This document shows positions 1-9,160 of a stretch of DNA of 64,000 nucleotides, in pieces. Position numbers and translations under genes: made by a program. The stretch is taken from assembly GCF_002776575.1 (NCBI RefSeq), contig NZ_CP022548.1:186001-250000 (forward strand), in the 5' to 3' direction. A model generated the notes under the pieces. That model saw only the letters and a program-made list of their open reading frames with translations. It ran no database searches and was not told the DNA's origin. Positions within the stretch are counted from its first letter, which is position 1. Every line of letters starts with the position of its first letter. Source of the DNA: Sphingorhabdus sp. YGSMI21 (GTDB taxonomy: Bacteria > Pseudomonadota > Alphaproteobacteria > Sphingomonadales > Sphingomonadaceae).

Positions 1-1775
1 CTGCCCATGTCACAGGCGCCCTGGACATTATTCTGGCCGCGCAATGGGTTTACGCCGACACCGCGACGCCCGATATTGCCGGTTGCCATCGCAAGATTGG
101 CAATGGCCATCACCGTCGAGCTGCCCTGACTATGCTCGGTCACGCCGAGCCCGTAATAGATTGCGCCGTTGCCGCCGGTAGCGAACAGCCGGGCGGCAGC
201 GCGAAGCTCTTCGGCGGGCACACGGGTGACCGGTTCCAGTCTTTCCGGCGCGTGGCGCTCGTCGGAAACGAAAGCGGCCCATTCGGCATATTCGTCCCAG
301 TCGCAGCGCTCGCGAATGAAGGTTTCGTCGGCCAGTCCTTCGGTGACGATGACATGGGCCATGGCGGTGAGAACCGCGACATTGGTGCCGGGTTGCAGCG
401 GCAGGTGGTGCGTTGCCCTGATATGCGGGGATTTGACCAAAGCGATCTGGCGCGGGTCGATGACGATCAGCTTTGCGGCAGGCTTGCCGTCGATGCCGCG
501 CAGACGTTTCTTCATCCGACTGGCGAAGACCGGGTGCGCATCGGTCGGATTGGCGCCGATCACCAGGATGACATCGCTATCCTCAATGCTGTCGAAATCC
601 TGCGTGCCGGCGCTGGTGCCGAATGTGGTTTTCAAACCGTAGCCGGTGGGCGAGTGACAGACGCGCGCGCAGGTATCGACGTTGTTATTGCCGAAACCGG
701 CACGGATCAGCTTCTGCACCAGAAATGTCTCTTCGTTGGTGCAGCGCGACGAGGTAATACCGCCGACGCTGAGACGGCCATATTTTTCCTGAATGCGTTT
801 GATTTCGCTCGCCGCATAGCCGAGCGCTTCGTCCCAGCTGACTTCCCGCCAGGGCTGGTCGATGCTTTCGCGGATCATCGGCTTGGTGATCCGGTCCTGA
901 TGATTGGCATAGCCCCAGGCGAAGCGCCCCTTCACGCAGCTATGGCCGCGATTGGCCTTGCCATCTTTCCACGGTACCATGCGGACCAATTGCTCGCCGC
1001 GCATTTCGGCGCGGAAGGTGCAGCCAACGCCGCAATAAGCGCAGGTGGTGATTTCGGTGCGGTCGGGCTTGCCGATTTCGGTGACCGCCTTTTCCTGCAG
1101 CGTCGCCGTCGGGCAGGCCTCGACACAGGCACCGCAGGATACGCATTCGCTGGTCAGGAAATCGTCGGTCGGCAGACCAGCGGAAATTTTCGAGGCAAAG
1201 CCGCGGCCATCCATGGTCAGCGCGAATGTCCCCTGCACTTCATCACAGGCCCGCACGCAGCGCGAGCAAGCGATACATTTGGACGGATCAAAATCGAAAT
1301 AGGGGTTGGATGTGTCCTTGACCTCGCCAAGATGGTTGGCGCCTTCATAGCCATAGCGGACATCGCGCAGCCCGACATTGGCCGCCTGATCTTGGAGCTC
1401 GCAATCATTGTTGGCGCTGCAGGTCAGGCAGTCGAGCGGGTGATCGGAGATATAAAGCTCCATCACGCCCTTGCGCAATTTCTGCAGATGCGGCGTCTGG
1501 GTTTTTACGACCATGCCGTCTTCGGCCGGCGTGGTGCAGCTTGCCGGCGTGCCCCTGCGGCCTTCGATCTCGATCAGGCATAGCCGGCAGGAGCCGAAGC
1601 TTTTGACATTGTCGGTGGCGCAGAGCTTGGGAATATTATTGGCGATTTCCGCCGCCGCGCGCATCACGCTGGTGCCGGCCGGAACGCTGACTTCGCGGCC
1701 GTCGATGGATAGCGTCACGATGTCGCTGGCCTTGGAGGCCGGTGTGCCAAAATCCTTTTGCGGCTGATAGGTCAT
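1..1775 (-). CDS. fdsA: NAD-dependent formate dehydrogenase, catalytic alpha subunit (partial)
   Basis: Catalytic molybdenum/tungsten subunit of a soluble FdsABG-type formate dehydrogenase (formate to CO2). The gene runs off the left edge, so the C-terminus is missing. The visible part reads from an N-terminal [2Fe-2S] segment (SCRLCLIEIEG, then a downstream Cys) through a His/Cys-rich NuoG-like segment and two 4Fe-4S ferredoxin motifs (CIACSRCVRAC and CVSCGACVEAC). A further cluster motif (CAYCGVGC) opens the molybdopterin domain. The sequence VDTCARVCHSPTG carries the Cys-His pair expected at the active site. The ATG overlaps the fdsB stop (ATGA), so the two are translationally coupled. The accessory genes fdsC/fdsD would be expected beyond the edge. 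Confidence 0.93.
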   Translation of the reverse strand, partial: MTYQPQKDFGTPASKASDIVTLSIDGREVSVPAGTSVMRAAAEIANNIPKLCATDNVKSFGSCRLCLIEIEGRRGTPASCTTPAEDGMVVKTQTPHLQKLRKGVMELYISDHPLDCLTCSANNDCELQDQAANVGLRDVRYGYEGANHLGEVKDTSNPYFDFDPSKCIACSRCVRACDEVQGTFALTMDGRGFASKISAGLPTDDFLTSECVSCGACVEACPTATLQEKAVTEIGKPDRTEITTCAYCGVGCTFRAEMRGEQLVRMVPWKDGKANRGHSCVKGRFAWGYANHQDRITKPMIRESIDQPWREVSWDEALGYAASEIKRIQEKYGRLSVGGITSSRCTNEETFLVQKLIRAGFGNNNVDTCARVCHSPTGYGLKTTFGTSAGTQDFDSIEDSDVILVIGANPTDAHPVFASRMKKRLRGIDGKPAAKLIVIDPRQIALVKSPHIRATHHLPLQPGTNVAVLTAMAHVIVTEGLADETFIRERCDWDEYAEWAAFVSDERHAPERLEPVTRVPAEELRAAARLFATGGNGAIYYGLGVTEHSQGSSTVMAIANLAMATGNIGRRGVGVNPLRGQNNVQGACDMG

Positions 1776-3322
1776 GATATGTCCTTTACCATATCGGCGC
1801 TCGCTCCGAAATCCTCGGGCCAGTGTCTGATCGCGCTCATCACCGGATAAGGCGTAAAACCGCCGAGTGCGCACAGCGATCCGAATTTCATCGTCTCGCA
1901 GAGATCGGAAATGAGCGACAGTTCCTCGTCCGTGCTGCGGCCCTGTTTCGGGGCATTGTGCATCTGCGGCAGGCTCTCGACAGAGTCCGCTGCCGCGCGC
2001 CCGCCCGTCTTGATCCGGTCCAGCACTTCCATCCCGCGCACCGAACCCAGCCGGCAGGGCGTACATTTGCCGCAGCTTTCGGCTGCGCAAAATTCCATCG
2101 CGAAGCGGGCCTGCGCCAGCATGTCGGCGCTCTCGTCAAACACGACAATACCGCCGTGGCCAATGAGGCCGTCGGCTGCGGTGAAGGATTCATAGTCGAA
2201 CGGAAGGTGGAAATCGCTGGCCGGGTGGAATGCACCGAGCGGACCGCCGACCTGTACCGCCTTGACCGGCTCACCGCTTTCGGTGCCGCCTCCAATATCG
2301 TTGACAAGCTCGCCGAGCGTGATCCCGAAGGCAGTCTCGAACAGGCCGCCATGTTTCAGATTGCCGGCCAGCTGGATCGGCATGGTACCCCGCGAACGGC
2401 CCATGCCATAATCGGCATAAGCTTTGGCACCATTGGCAAGGATATAAGGCACAGCAGCGAGGGTCAGAACATTGTTCACCACCGTGGGTTTACCAAACAA
2501 TCCTTCCAGAGCCGGCAGTGGCGGCTTCGCCCTCACCTCGCCGCGTTTGCCTTCGAGGCTTTCGAGCAAGGATGTTTCCTCGCCACAGACATAGGCACCG
2601 GCTCCAACCCGGACCTCGATGTCAAAGGGCGTGACGATATGCGCGCTGGCCAGAATCGCGGCGTTCAACTTGGCAATCGCGTGGGGATATTCGCTGCGGA
2701 CGTAGATATAGCCCTTGTCTGCCCCGACGGCGAGACCGGCAATCGCCATGCCCTCGATCAGGCAATAGGGGTCGCCCTCCATCAGCATCCGGTCAGCAAA
2801 GGTGCCGCTGTCGCCTTCATCGGCATTGCAGACGATATATTTTTGAGGTCCGTCTGCGCTGGCGACCGTCTTCCACTTGATCCCGGCCGGGAAGCCCGCA
2901 CCGCCGCGCCCGCGCAGACCGGAATCGGTAACCGTTTCGATCACGGCATCGGCACCGGCTGCGCGCGCCTTTTCCAGACCGAGCCAGCCCCCCGTCGCCC
3001 GATATTCATCCAGATCGAGCGGCTGCGTGATGCCGGCCCGCGCGAAGGTCAGACGCTGTTGTCTGGCAATGAACGGATGGTTCGCGATTCTGCCGATATT
3101 CAGACCGGACGATCCGTCCAATATCGCCGCAACATCGTCGACCGTCGCCGGTCCGTAGCCGATGCCGTCGACCTCAACCAGCGGCTCCAGCCAAGACATG
3201 CCCCAGCTTGAAACGCGGATGATGTCGGCATCGGGCGCGGCCTTGGCAATCGCCTCGGCGACCTGATCCGCACCGCAAGCAAGAGCAAGCGCGTCATCGG
3301 ATATGGCGATCCGCAACGTCAC
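1772..3322 (-). CDS. fdsB: NAD-dependent formate dehydrogenase, NADH-binding beta subunit
   Basis: Diaphorase subunit, homologous to NuoF of complex I, that passes electrons from the formate dehydrogenase clusters through FMN to NAD+. The protein has 516 residues: an N-terminal NuoE-like thioredoxin-fold extension (about 1-100), a glycine-rich NADH/FMN loop (GLRGRGGAGFPAG, about 135-147), the FMN segment CGEETSLLESLEGKRGE, and a C-terminal 4Fe-4S motif (SCGKCTPCRLG with a later Cys). It starts with GTG in a 4-nt GTGA overlap with the fdsG stop and ends in a 4-nt overlap with fdsA, so all three subunits are coupled. Confidence 0.94.
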   Translation of the reverse strand: MTLRIAISDDALALACGADQVAEAIAKAAPDADIIRVSSWGMSWLEPLVEVDGIGYGPATVDDVAAILDGSSGLNIGRIANHPFIARQQRLTFARAGITQPLDLDEYRATGGWLGLEKARAAGADAVIETVTDSGLRGRGGAGFPAGIKWKTVASADGPQKYIVCNADEGDSGTFADRMLMEGDPYCLIEGMAIAGLAVGADKGYIYVRSEYPHAIAKLNAAILASAHIVTPFDIEVRVGAGAYVCGEETSLLESLEGKRGEVRAKPPLPALEGLFGKPTVVNNVLTLAAVPYILANGAKAYADYGMGRSRGTMPIQLAGNLKHGGLFETAFGITLGELVNDIGGGTESGEPVKAVQVGGPLGAFHPASDFHLPFDYESFTAADGLIGHGGIVVFDESADMLAQARFAMEFCAAESCGKCTPCRLGSVRGMEVLDRIKTGGRAAADSVESLPQMHNAPKQGRSTDEELSLISDLCETMKFGSLCALGGFTPYPVMSAIRHWPEDFGASADMVKDIS

Positions 3323-3744
3323 AGGGCTTCAATCAATTGTGTGAGCTTCCCGACATCGAGTCTGGCGTGCACATCTGCGCCGATCATCGCATTGGGGCCG
3401 ACGCTGCACAGGCCGAGGCAGTAGACCGTCTCGATTTCGCACCTGTCTTTCGCCACTACCGAGATTTCCGCCGCCAGACTGTCGCAGCCGCGCGCCTGAC
3501 AGGCTTCGGCGCGGCATAGTTTCAGCACCGGCAGTTTCGCAGGTTCTGATTTGAAATCGTGATAGAAGCTCACGACGCCGTGAACCTCCGCCCGGCTCAG
3601 ATTGAGCGCACTGGCCAGAAAGCGTTTCGTCTCTTCATCGATACAGCCAAATTCGGACTGGATATCGTGCAGCACCGGCAACAGCGGCCCCTCGCGCCCG
3701 GCATGGGCCGCGACGATTTCACCCAGACGTGCAGTCTTGTCCAT
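3319..3744 (-). CDS. fdsG: NAD-dependent formate dehydrogenase, gamma subunit (NuoE-like)
   Basis: Small [2Fe-2S] subunit of the formate dehydrogenase, related to NuoE. The four cluster ligands are visible as CRAEAC (C-x4-C, about residues 77-82) and CLGLC (C-x3-C, about 109-113). The length of about 141 residues is usual for the family. The ATG at 3744 overlaps the fghA stop (TGATG); a GTG one codon upstream (3747) is an alternative start. Being coupled to S-formylglutathione hydrolase, it places formate oxidation directly behind formate production. Confidence 0.92.
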   Translation of the reverse strand: MDKTARLGEIVAAHAGREGPLLPVLHDIQSEFGCIDEETKRFLASALNLSRAEVHGVVSFYHDFKSEPAKLPVLKLCRAEACQARGCDSLAAEISVVAKDRCEIETVYCLGLCSVGPNAMIGADVHARLDVGKLTQLIEAL

Positions 3745-4571
3745 CACAGCCGGTCGGCATGCCAGCGCAGATGGTCTGCCATATAGGTGGAGATGAAATA
3801 ATAGCTGTGGTCATAGCCTTCGCGCATATTCAGACTGAGCTTTATGCCGGCCTTGTCGCAGGCTTCCGCCAATAATTGCGGCTTCAGCTGCTCCTCGAGG
3901 AAATTGTCGGCGGTGCCCTGATCGACAAAAATGTCGGCGACGCGCGCGCCGTCCTCAATCAACGCGCAGGCATCATATTCGCGCCACGCTGCTTTATCGC
4001 GGCCGATATAGCCCCCGAGCGCCTTTTCACCCCAGGGGCAGTTGATCGGCGAGACAATTGACGCAAAAGCAGACACGCTTTTGAACCGGTCCGGATTGCG
4101 CAGCGCGATGGTCAGCGCGCCGTGGCCGCCCATGCTGTGACCGAATATGGCTTGGCGCTCCATATCCGCCGGAAATTCCTTGGCGATCAAGGCAGGCAAT
4201 TCTGTCTCAATATAGCTGCGCATCCGGAAATGCTTTGCCCATGGCTCTTCGGTGGCATCGACATAAAAGCCGGCGCCCTGCCCCATGTCATAGGCCTCGT
4301 CGTCGGCCACGCCCTCGCCCCGCGGCGATGTATCCGGCGCGACGATGATCAGGCCCAATTCACTGGCTGCCCTGCGATATTCGCCTTTCTCCATGACATT
4401 GGCATGGGTGCAGGTCAGGCCGGACAGATACCAGAGGACCGGCAGCTTCGCGCCCTTTTCATGATCGGGAACATAGACCGCGAAAGTCATCTCCGTGCCC
4501 GTTTCGGCGGACGCATGGGAGTAGACGCCCTGCGTTCCGTCGAAACTTCTGTTGATGGAGACGGTCTCCAT
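3744..4571 (-). CDS. fghA: S-formylglutathione hydrolase
   Basis: Serine hydrolase of the esterase-D family that splits S-formylglutathione into formate and glutathione, the second step of glutathione-dependent formaldehyde oxidation. The nucleophile motif GHSMGG lies near residue 146, with the likely Asp in GTADNF (about 222) and the His in YDHSYYF (about 255). The length of 275 residues is normal. The ATG at 4571 overlaps the frmA stop as TGATG; a TTG one codon upstream is possible. It sits between the formaldehyde dehydrogenase and the formate dehydrogenase genes in pathway order. Confidence 0.95.
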   Translation of the reverse strand: METVSINRSFDGTQGVYSHASAETGTEMTFAVYVPDHEKGAKLPVLWYLSGLTCTHANVMEKGEYRRAASELGLIIVAPDTSPRGEGVADDEAYDMGQGAGFYVDATEEPWAKHFRMRSYIETELPALIAKEFPADMERQAIFGHSMGGHGALTIALRNPDRFKSVSAFASIVSPINCPWGEKALGGYIGRDKAAWREYDACALIEDGARVADIFVDQGTADNFLEEQLKPQLLAEACDKAGIKLSLNMREGYDHSYYFISTYMADHLRWHADRL

Positions 4572-5680
4572 CAAAAGACCACCACGCTGCGGATGCTTTT
4601 GCCGGCGTGCATCAGGTCGAAGCCCTTGTTGATTTCGTCCAGCGATAGCGTGTGGGTGATCATCGGATCGATTTCGATCTTGCCATTGACATACCAGTCG
4701 ACGATTTTCGGAACATCGGTCCGGCCGCGCGCGCCGCCGAAGGCCGTGCCTTTCCAGACCCGTCCGGTCACCAGCTGGAACGGCCGGGTGGAGATTTCCT
4801 TGCCGGCTTCGGCGACGCCGATGATGATGCTTTCACCCCAGCCGCGGTGACAGGCTTCGAGCGCCTGACGCATCACGTCGGTATTGCCGGTGCAGTCGAA
4901 CGTATAATCCGCGCCACCGTCGGTCAGCGCCACCAGATGCTCGACGATGTCGCCCTTGATCTTGGTCGGGTTGACGAAATGGGTCATGCCGAACTTCTTG
5001 CCCCATTCTTCGCGGTCGTCGTTAATATCAACCCCGATAATCTTGTCCGCGCCAACCATCCGCGCGCCCTGAAGCACATTGAGGCCGATGCCGCCGAGAC
5101 CGAAAACGATGACATTGGAGCCCGGCTCCACCTTGGCCGTATTGGTCACCGCGCCGACACCGGTGGTGACACCGCAACCGATATAGCAGCTGGTGTTGAA
5201 AGGCGCGTCGGTGCGGATTTTCGCAACCGCGATTTCCGGCACGACGATGAAGTTGGAGAAGGTCGAGCAGCCCATATAGTGATAGATCGCTTCGCCCTTG
5301 TAGGACATGCGGCTGGTGCCGTCGGGCATCAGTCCCTGCCCCTGGGTCGCGCGGATCGCGGTGCACAGGTTGGTCTTGCCGGACAGGCAGCTTTTGCACT
5401 GGCGGCATTCCGGCGTGTAGAGCGGGATCACGTGATCATCCGGCGCTACAGACGTAACGCCAGCGCCCACTTCGCGCACGATACCGGCGCCTTCGTGGCC
5501 GAGAACACTCGGGAATTTGCCTTCGCTGTCGAGACCATCGAGCGTGTAGGCATCGGTGTGACAGATGCCGGTCGCCATGATCTCGACCAGCACTTCGCCC
5601 GCCTTCGGACCCTCCAGATCAAGCTCGACGATCTCGAGTGGTTTTTTGGCTTCAAATGCTACGGCTGCGCGGGTCTTCAT
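4571..5680 (-). CDS. frmA: S-(hydroxymethyl)glutathione dehydrogenase, class III alcohol dehydrogenase
   Basis: Oxidises S-(hydroxymethyl)glutathione, the spontaneous adduct of formaldehyde and glutathione, to S-formylglutathione with NAD+. The 369-residue zinc alcohol dehydrogenase shows catalytic zinc ligands Cys40 (GICHTDAY) and His62 (GHEGAG), structural zinc cysteines 92, 95, 98 and 106, and a Rossmann loop (GLGGIGLN). It is the first gene of the frmA-fghA-fdsGBA operon. Vanillate demethylation by the vanA product encoded further right would release the formaldehyde that this operon removes. Confidence 0.96.
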   Translation of the reverse strand: MKTRAAVAFEAKKPLEIVELDLEGPKAGEVLVEIMATGICHTDAYTLDGLDSEGKFPSVLGHEGAGIVREVGAGVTSVAPDDHVIPLYTPECRQCKSCLSGKTNLCTAIRATQGQGLMPDGTSRMSYKGEAIYHYMGCSTFSNFIVVPEIAVAKIRTDAPFNTSCYIGCGVTTGVGAVTNTAKVEPGSNVIVFGLGGIGLNVLQGARMVGADKIIGVDINDDREEWGKKFGMTHFVNPTKIKGDIVEHLVALTDGGADYTFDCTGNTDVMRQALEACHRGWGESIIIGVAEAGKEISTRPFQLVTGRVWKGTAFGGARGRTDVPKIVDWYVNGKIEIDPMITHTLSLDEINKGFDLMHAGKSIRSVVVF

Positions 5681-5782
5681 ATTGCTGATGTCCTTCTCTT
5701 GACCTGTCGATCATATTTGTATGTTCTGCATACGGTATTCGCGAGATAAACAGCTTGTTTAAAAGCAGCCAGCAAAACATGG

Positions 5783-6214
5783 CTAGCCGCTTCTGGATTT
5801 GCTGGAATCCCAGAGAGCCTGTAATATCGGCATTAGATGGGGCCGTAAACGCTCGGGAATCGATAGCAGCAATTGCGTCTCGTGATTGTCCACCACGGCC
5901 TGCGCCTCCTTCAGTATCTTTTTACCTCTCGCGGTCAGCAGCAGCCCTTGAGAACGCCCGTCCACCGGCTCCTTTGATAGCAGGGATAGTTCCAGCAGCC
6001 TGGAAACCAGCGGCACCATATTGGCGCGCTGTATATCCAGCATTTTGCCGGCATCGCTTTGCGTCATCCGCGGATTGGCCTGCACCAGTATCAGCAGCGA
6101 GAAATCGCTGTGTCGCAGTCCCAACTTCGCGAGTCCCCGGTTCAAATCTGCAAGGGAAGCGGCAGCAGCGCGGCTCAAAACATATCCGGGCAAGGATGAA
6201 AGTGGGTCCAACAT
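5783..6214 (-). CDS. MarR-family transcriptional regulator, FerC/CouR-like
   Basis: Winged-helix repressor of 143 residues. The ATG at 6214 follows AGGGG, and this start gives MLDPLSSLPG; an upstream in-frame start would add about 20 residues translated from the operator region, so it was rejected. The HTH segment MTQSDAGKMLDIQRANMVPL and the wing DGRSQGLLLTARGKK are typical. It is divergent from ferB with two inverted repeats between them. In Sphingobium SYK-6 the MarR protein FerC represses ferBA and responds to feruloyl-CoA; by position this is probably its counterpart, but the ligand cannot be read from sequence. It may also influence the frmA operon just downstream. Confidence 0.85.
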   Translation of the reverse strand: MLDPLSSLPGYVLSRAAAASLADLNRGLAKLGLRHSDFSLLILVQANPRMTQSDAGKMLDIQRANMVPLVSRLLELSLLSKEPVDGRSQGLLLTARGKKILKEAQAVVDNHETQLLLSIPERLRPHLMPILQALWDSSKSRSG

Positions 6215-6231
6215 TCTACCCCTATAAGAAA

Positions 6232-6272
6232 TGCTATTGGCAATAGCAATATGAAACGCTATGGACCATAGC
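6232..6272. promoter_or_regulatory. Two perfect inverted repeats between marR and ferB, probable operators
   Basis: IR1 is TGCTATTG-G-CAATAGCA (6232-6248) and IR2 is GCTATGG-A-CCATAGC (6258-6272); both are perfect with a 1-nt spacer and their centres are 25 bp apart. On the plus strand a possible ferB promoter has -35 TTGGCA (6238-6243) overlapping IR1 and -10 TATGGA (6260-6265) overlapping IR2. Binding of a MarR dimer at each would block ferB and could also autoregulate marR. Promoter assignment is inference. Confidence 0.7.
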
Positions 6273-6297
6273 AATTAACTGAAAATAGGGATTCGAT

Positions 6298-7146
6298 ATG
6301 GCCGACCGCAAAGAAGAAGATACCGTAGCTTATGAGATCAAAAACGGCATTGCCTTGGTGAAATTCAACCGTCCGGAAAAGCGCAACTGCATGAGCCCAA
6401 AACTCAACCGTCAAATGTTGCGGGTTCTCGATGAACTGGAATTCAACGATGATGTCGGTGTTCTGGTCCTGACCGGGGAAGGCAGCAGCTGGTCGGCCGG
6501 GATGGACCTGAAGGAATATTTTCGCGAAACCGAAGAGAAAGGTCTGCCCGGCATCCGGCAGAGCCAGCGCGAGGCCTATACATGGTGGAAACGCCTTCGC
6601 TGGTATCAGAAAACCACGATAGCCATGGTCAACGGCTGGTGCTTCGGCGGCGGCTACGGGCCGTTGCATGCATGCGACCTCGCTTTTTGTGCAGATGAAG
6701 CGCAATTCGGCCTGTCAGAAATCAACTGGGGCATATTGCCGGGCGGCGGCGCGACCAAGGTGGCCACGAACCTGATGCCGCTGCGCAAGGCCATGTATCA
6801 TGCCTTGCTCGGCGAGAATCTGAGCGGACAGGAAGCAGCGGAAGCCGGTCTGGTCAACGAATCCGTGCCGCTAGACCAGCTGGAAGCGCGGGTTACCGAA
6901 GTCGCGAACAAATTGCTCAAGAAGAATCTCGCGACGCTGAAAGCGTCCAAGGATGCGGTCAAGCGAGTCATGGAAATGACCTTCGACAATGCCGAAGATT
7001 ATCTGATCCGCGCGCAGGAGGCACTGAATTTCCATGACAAGACCCACGGCCGGCAAGAAGGCATGAAACAGTTTCTCGACGACAAGAGCTACAAGCCGGG
7101 CCTCGGAGAATATGACAAATCAAAGGCCGGAACCGGTCGGGATTAA
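6298..7146 (+). CDS. ferB: p-hydroxycinnamoyl-CoA (feruloyl-CoA) hydratase/lyase
   Basis: Crotonase-family enzyme that hydrates feruloyl-CoA (or p-coumaroyl-CoA) and cleaves it to vanillin (or 4-hydroxybenzaldehyde) and acetyl-CoA. The 282 residues show the oxyanion segment SAGMDLKEY (66-74), GGGYG (117-121) and SEINWGI with Glu141. Tyr74, Glu141 and Tyr235 align by position with Tyr75, Glu143 and Tyr239 known from the Pseudomonas enzyme. It is divergent from a MarR regulator. The usual partner, a feruloyl-CoA synthetase (ferA), is not next to it; purU follows instead. Confidence 0.9.
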   Translation: MADRKEEDTVAYEIKNGIALVKFNRPEKRNCMSPKLNRQMLRVLDELEFNDDVGVLVLTGEGSSWSAGMDLKEYFRETEEKGLPGIRQSQREAYTWWKRLRWYQKTTIAMVNGWCFGGGYGPLHACDLAFCADEAQFGLSEINWGILPGGGATKVATNLMPLRKAMYHALLGENLSGQEAAEAGLVNESVPLDQLEARVTEVANKLLKKNLATLKASKDAVKRVMEMTFDNAEDYLIRAQEALNFHDKTHGRQEGMKQFLDDKSYKPGLGEYDKSKAGTGRD

Positions 7147-7267
7147 ACGAAGCGTCGGTTTTTCGCCCTCCGGACCTTTCGCCTGGCCATTGACAATAGG
7201 CTGCAGCTGTTCAAACAGCACCGCTTTCGTATTGATGGCCAACGCAACCCGGAATGACAGATAGACC

Positions 7268-8128
7268 ATGCAGACACATCGACAGATATTGACATTATCC
7301 TGCCCGGACCAGCCAGGACTGGTTGCCAGCGTGGCCAAGATACTTGCGGATAACGGGGGCAATATCGTCGACTCGCAGCAGTTTAACGACGCTGAAACCG
7401 GCCATTTTTTCATGCGCGTGGTCTTCGATCTGCCGGCCAGTGGTAATGCCGACACCATCGCAGACGCGCTGCAGGATTTCGCAGCGGCCAATCAGGTCTC
7501 GTGGAAGCTGCGCGGTAGCGACGAGCGGCCAAAGGTGATGATCATGGTCTCCAAATTCGACCATTGTCTCGGCGACCTGCTCTATCGCCACCGCATCGGA
7601 GAATTGCCGATGGAAGTGGTCGGCATCATCAGCAACCATCCGCGAGACGTGCTCAAGATATCGATCAACGGCGATATTCCCTTTCATCACCTGCCGATCA
7701 CAAAAGAGACGAAGCCGCAACAGGAAGCGCAGGTCAAACAACTGGTGACCGATAGCGGCGCGGATCTCGTGGTGCTGGCGCGCTATATGCAGATATTGTC
7801 AGACGATCTCGCCGCTTTTCTGTCCGGCCGTTGCATCAACATCCATCACAGTTTCCTGCCCGGATTCAAGGGTGCCAGACCCTATCATCAGGCTCATGCG
7901 CGCGGCGTCAAGATGATCGGCGCTACCGCCCATTATGTGACCCCCGATCTCGACGAAGGGCCAATCATCCATCAGGATGTCGAAGCGATAAGCCATGCCG
8001 ATACGCCCGAAGCGCTGGTCAGCAAGGGACGCGATATCGAACGCCGGGTGCTGGCGCAGGCGGTCCATTACCATCTCGCAGACCGGGTGCTGCTGAACGG
8101 ACAGAAAACGATTGTTTTCAAGAATTGA
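7268..8128 (+). CDS. purU: Formyltetrahydrofolate deformylase
   Basis: Hydrolyses 10-formyl-tetrahydrofolate to formate and tetrahydrofolate. The N-terminal ACT domain (about 1-80, [17 protein letters not shown]) precedes a formyltransferase-fold domain with catalytic Asn191 and His193 ([12 protein letters not shown]) and Asp229 (DLDEGPII). The length of 286 residues is normal. Lying between ferB and the lig operon, it could regenerate free folate and send one-carbon units to the adjacent formate dehydrogenase. In SYK-6, folate carries methyl groups from vanillate through LigM; no ligM is visible here. Confidence 0.93.
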   Translation: MQTHRQILTLSCPDQPGLVASVAKILADNGGNIVDSQQFNDAETGHFFMRVVFDLPASGNADTIADALQDFAAANQVSWKLRGSDERPKVMIMVSKFDHCLGDLLYRHRIGELPMEVVGIISNHPRDVLKISINGDIPFHHLPITKETKPQQEAQVKQLVTDSGADLVVLARYMQILSDDLAAFLSGRCINIHHSFLPGFKGARPYHQAHARGVKMIGATAHYVTPDLDEGPIIHQDVEAISHADTPEALVSKGRDIERRVLAQAVHYHLADRVLLNGQKTIVFKN

Positions 8129-8131
8129 TCG

Positions 8132-8161
8132 TGCCGGCAGAGGGTGCTGGCCCCTCCGGCA
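8132..8161. terminator. Possible bidirectional terminator between convergent purU and aldo/keto reductase genes
   Basis: TGCCGG (8132-8137) pairs with CCGGCA (8156-8161), and the inner AGAGGG/CCCCT can extend the stem. It lies in the 36-bp gap between two convergent genes. There is no clear T-run in either direction, so the call is tentative. Confidence 0.35.
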
Positions 8162-8164
8162 GGC

Positions 8165-9160
8165 TTAAGCAAATTCCTCGGTATCGATGGTTTTCTGAAT
8201 CATCTCGCCATAGCGCGGGCCGGCGACACTCTGCTGATTGATCAGGGCATCGAGCCGGGCCTGCGTATCCGCGGAAAGCTCCCAGTCCCATCGCGCCAGA
8301 TTTTCTTCGAGATGCGCGATGGAGGCGGTTCCGGGGATGGCCACAACATGTTCGCCGCGGGACAAAATCCAGGAGAGAGAAAGCTGCGCGGGCGTAACGC
8401 CCTCTTCTTCTGCGATCGCATTGAACGCGTTGACCAGTTCCAGATTGTTCGGCCAGTTGTCTGCGTTGAAGCGCGGCATATTGCGGCGCAAATCCTTCTC
8501 GGCCAGCGCATTCACGTCGCGTACGCCATTGGCCAAAACACCGCGCGCGACCGGAGAGAAAGCGACCAGCGTTGTACCCAGATCTTTGCAAGCACCCAGC
8601 ACCGCAATCTCCGGATTGCGGGTCCATAACGAATATTCGGTCTGGACGGCGGCAATGGGATGTTCAGCCGCTGCTTGTCTAAGCGTCTTAGCCGACATTT
8701 CGGACAAGCCGATGCTGCCGATTTTGCCTTCCTCGATCAACTCCGCCATCGCGCCAACCGATTCCTCGATCGGCACGGTAAAGTCCCGGCGGTGCATATA
8801 ATAGAGATCGATATGATCGGTCTGCAGCCGGGTCAAAGATTCCTCGACACATTTGCGGATCGCCGCCGGACTACAATCGACGCCACGTTTGTCGCCATCT
8901 ATCACGAGCCCCATTTTGGTCGCGAGAAAAAACTCTTTCCGGCGGCTTTTCAGAGCATTGCCGATCAGCGTCTCGTTGTGACCGAGGCCGTAAATATTCG
9001 CCGTATCAAGATGGTCATAGCCGAGGTCGAGCGCGCGGTGCAGCAGCTTCGAGGCATCCTCTTCAGACGGCGGCACACCATAAGCCCAGGATAGCGACAT
9101 GCAGCCGAGTCCAACCGGATTCATCTCCCGGCCATTGATCGTCCGTTTTGATATGCTCAT
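8165..9160 (-). CDS. Aldo/keto reductase in the lig operon
   Basis: NADPH-dependent aldo/keto reductase of the YghZ/Tas-like type, 331 residues. The catalytic tetrad is visible: Asp52 and Tyr57 (LDTANIY), Lys82 (ATKMG) and His123 (YYMHRR). The C-terminal cofactor segment AIPGTASIAHLEENL is present. Its ATG overlaps the pobA stop (ATGA), making it the last gene of the coupled lig operon. No aldo/keto reductase is required for the known protocatechuate 4,5-cleavage route; reduction or detoxification of an aromatic aldehyde or of a semialdehyde intermediate is conceivable but unproven. Confidence 0.85.
   Translation of the reverse strand: MSISKRTINGREMNPVGLGCMSLSWAYGVPPSEEDASKLLHRALDLGYDHLDTANIYGLGHNETLIGNALKSRRKEFFLATKMGLVIDGDKRGVDCSPAAIRKCVEESLTRLQTDHIDLYYMHRRDFTVPIEESVGAMAELIEEGKIGSIGLSEMSAKTLRQAAAEHPIAAVQTEYSLWTRNPEIAVLGACKDLGTTLVAFSPVARGVLANGVRDVNALAEKDLRRNMPRFNADNWPNNLELVNAFNAIAEEEGVTPAQLSLSWILSRGEHVVAIPGTASIAHLEENLARWDWELSADTQARLDALINQQSVAGPRYGEMIQKTIDTEEFA

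Noticed and set aside
132..1583. Long plus-strand open frame of about 480 codons opposite fdsA
   Set aside because: It mirrors a well-recognised formate dehydrogenase gene on the other strand; high GC keeps the antisense frame open. No domain is recognisable.
1823..3211. Plus-strand open frame of about 460 codons opposite fdsB
   Set aside because: Antisense shadow of a conserved NuoF-like gene.
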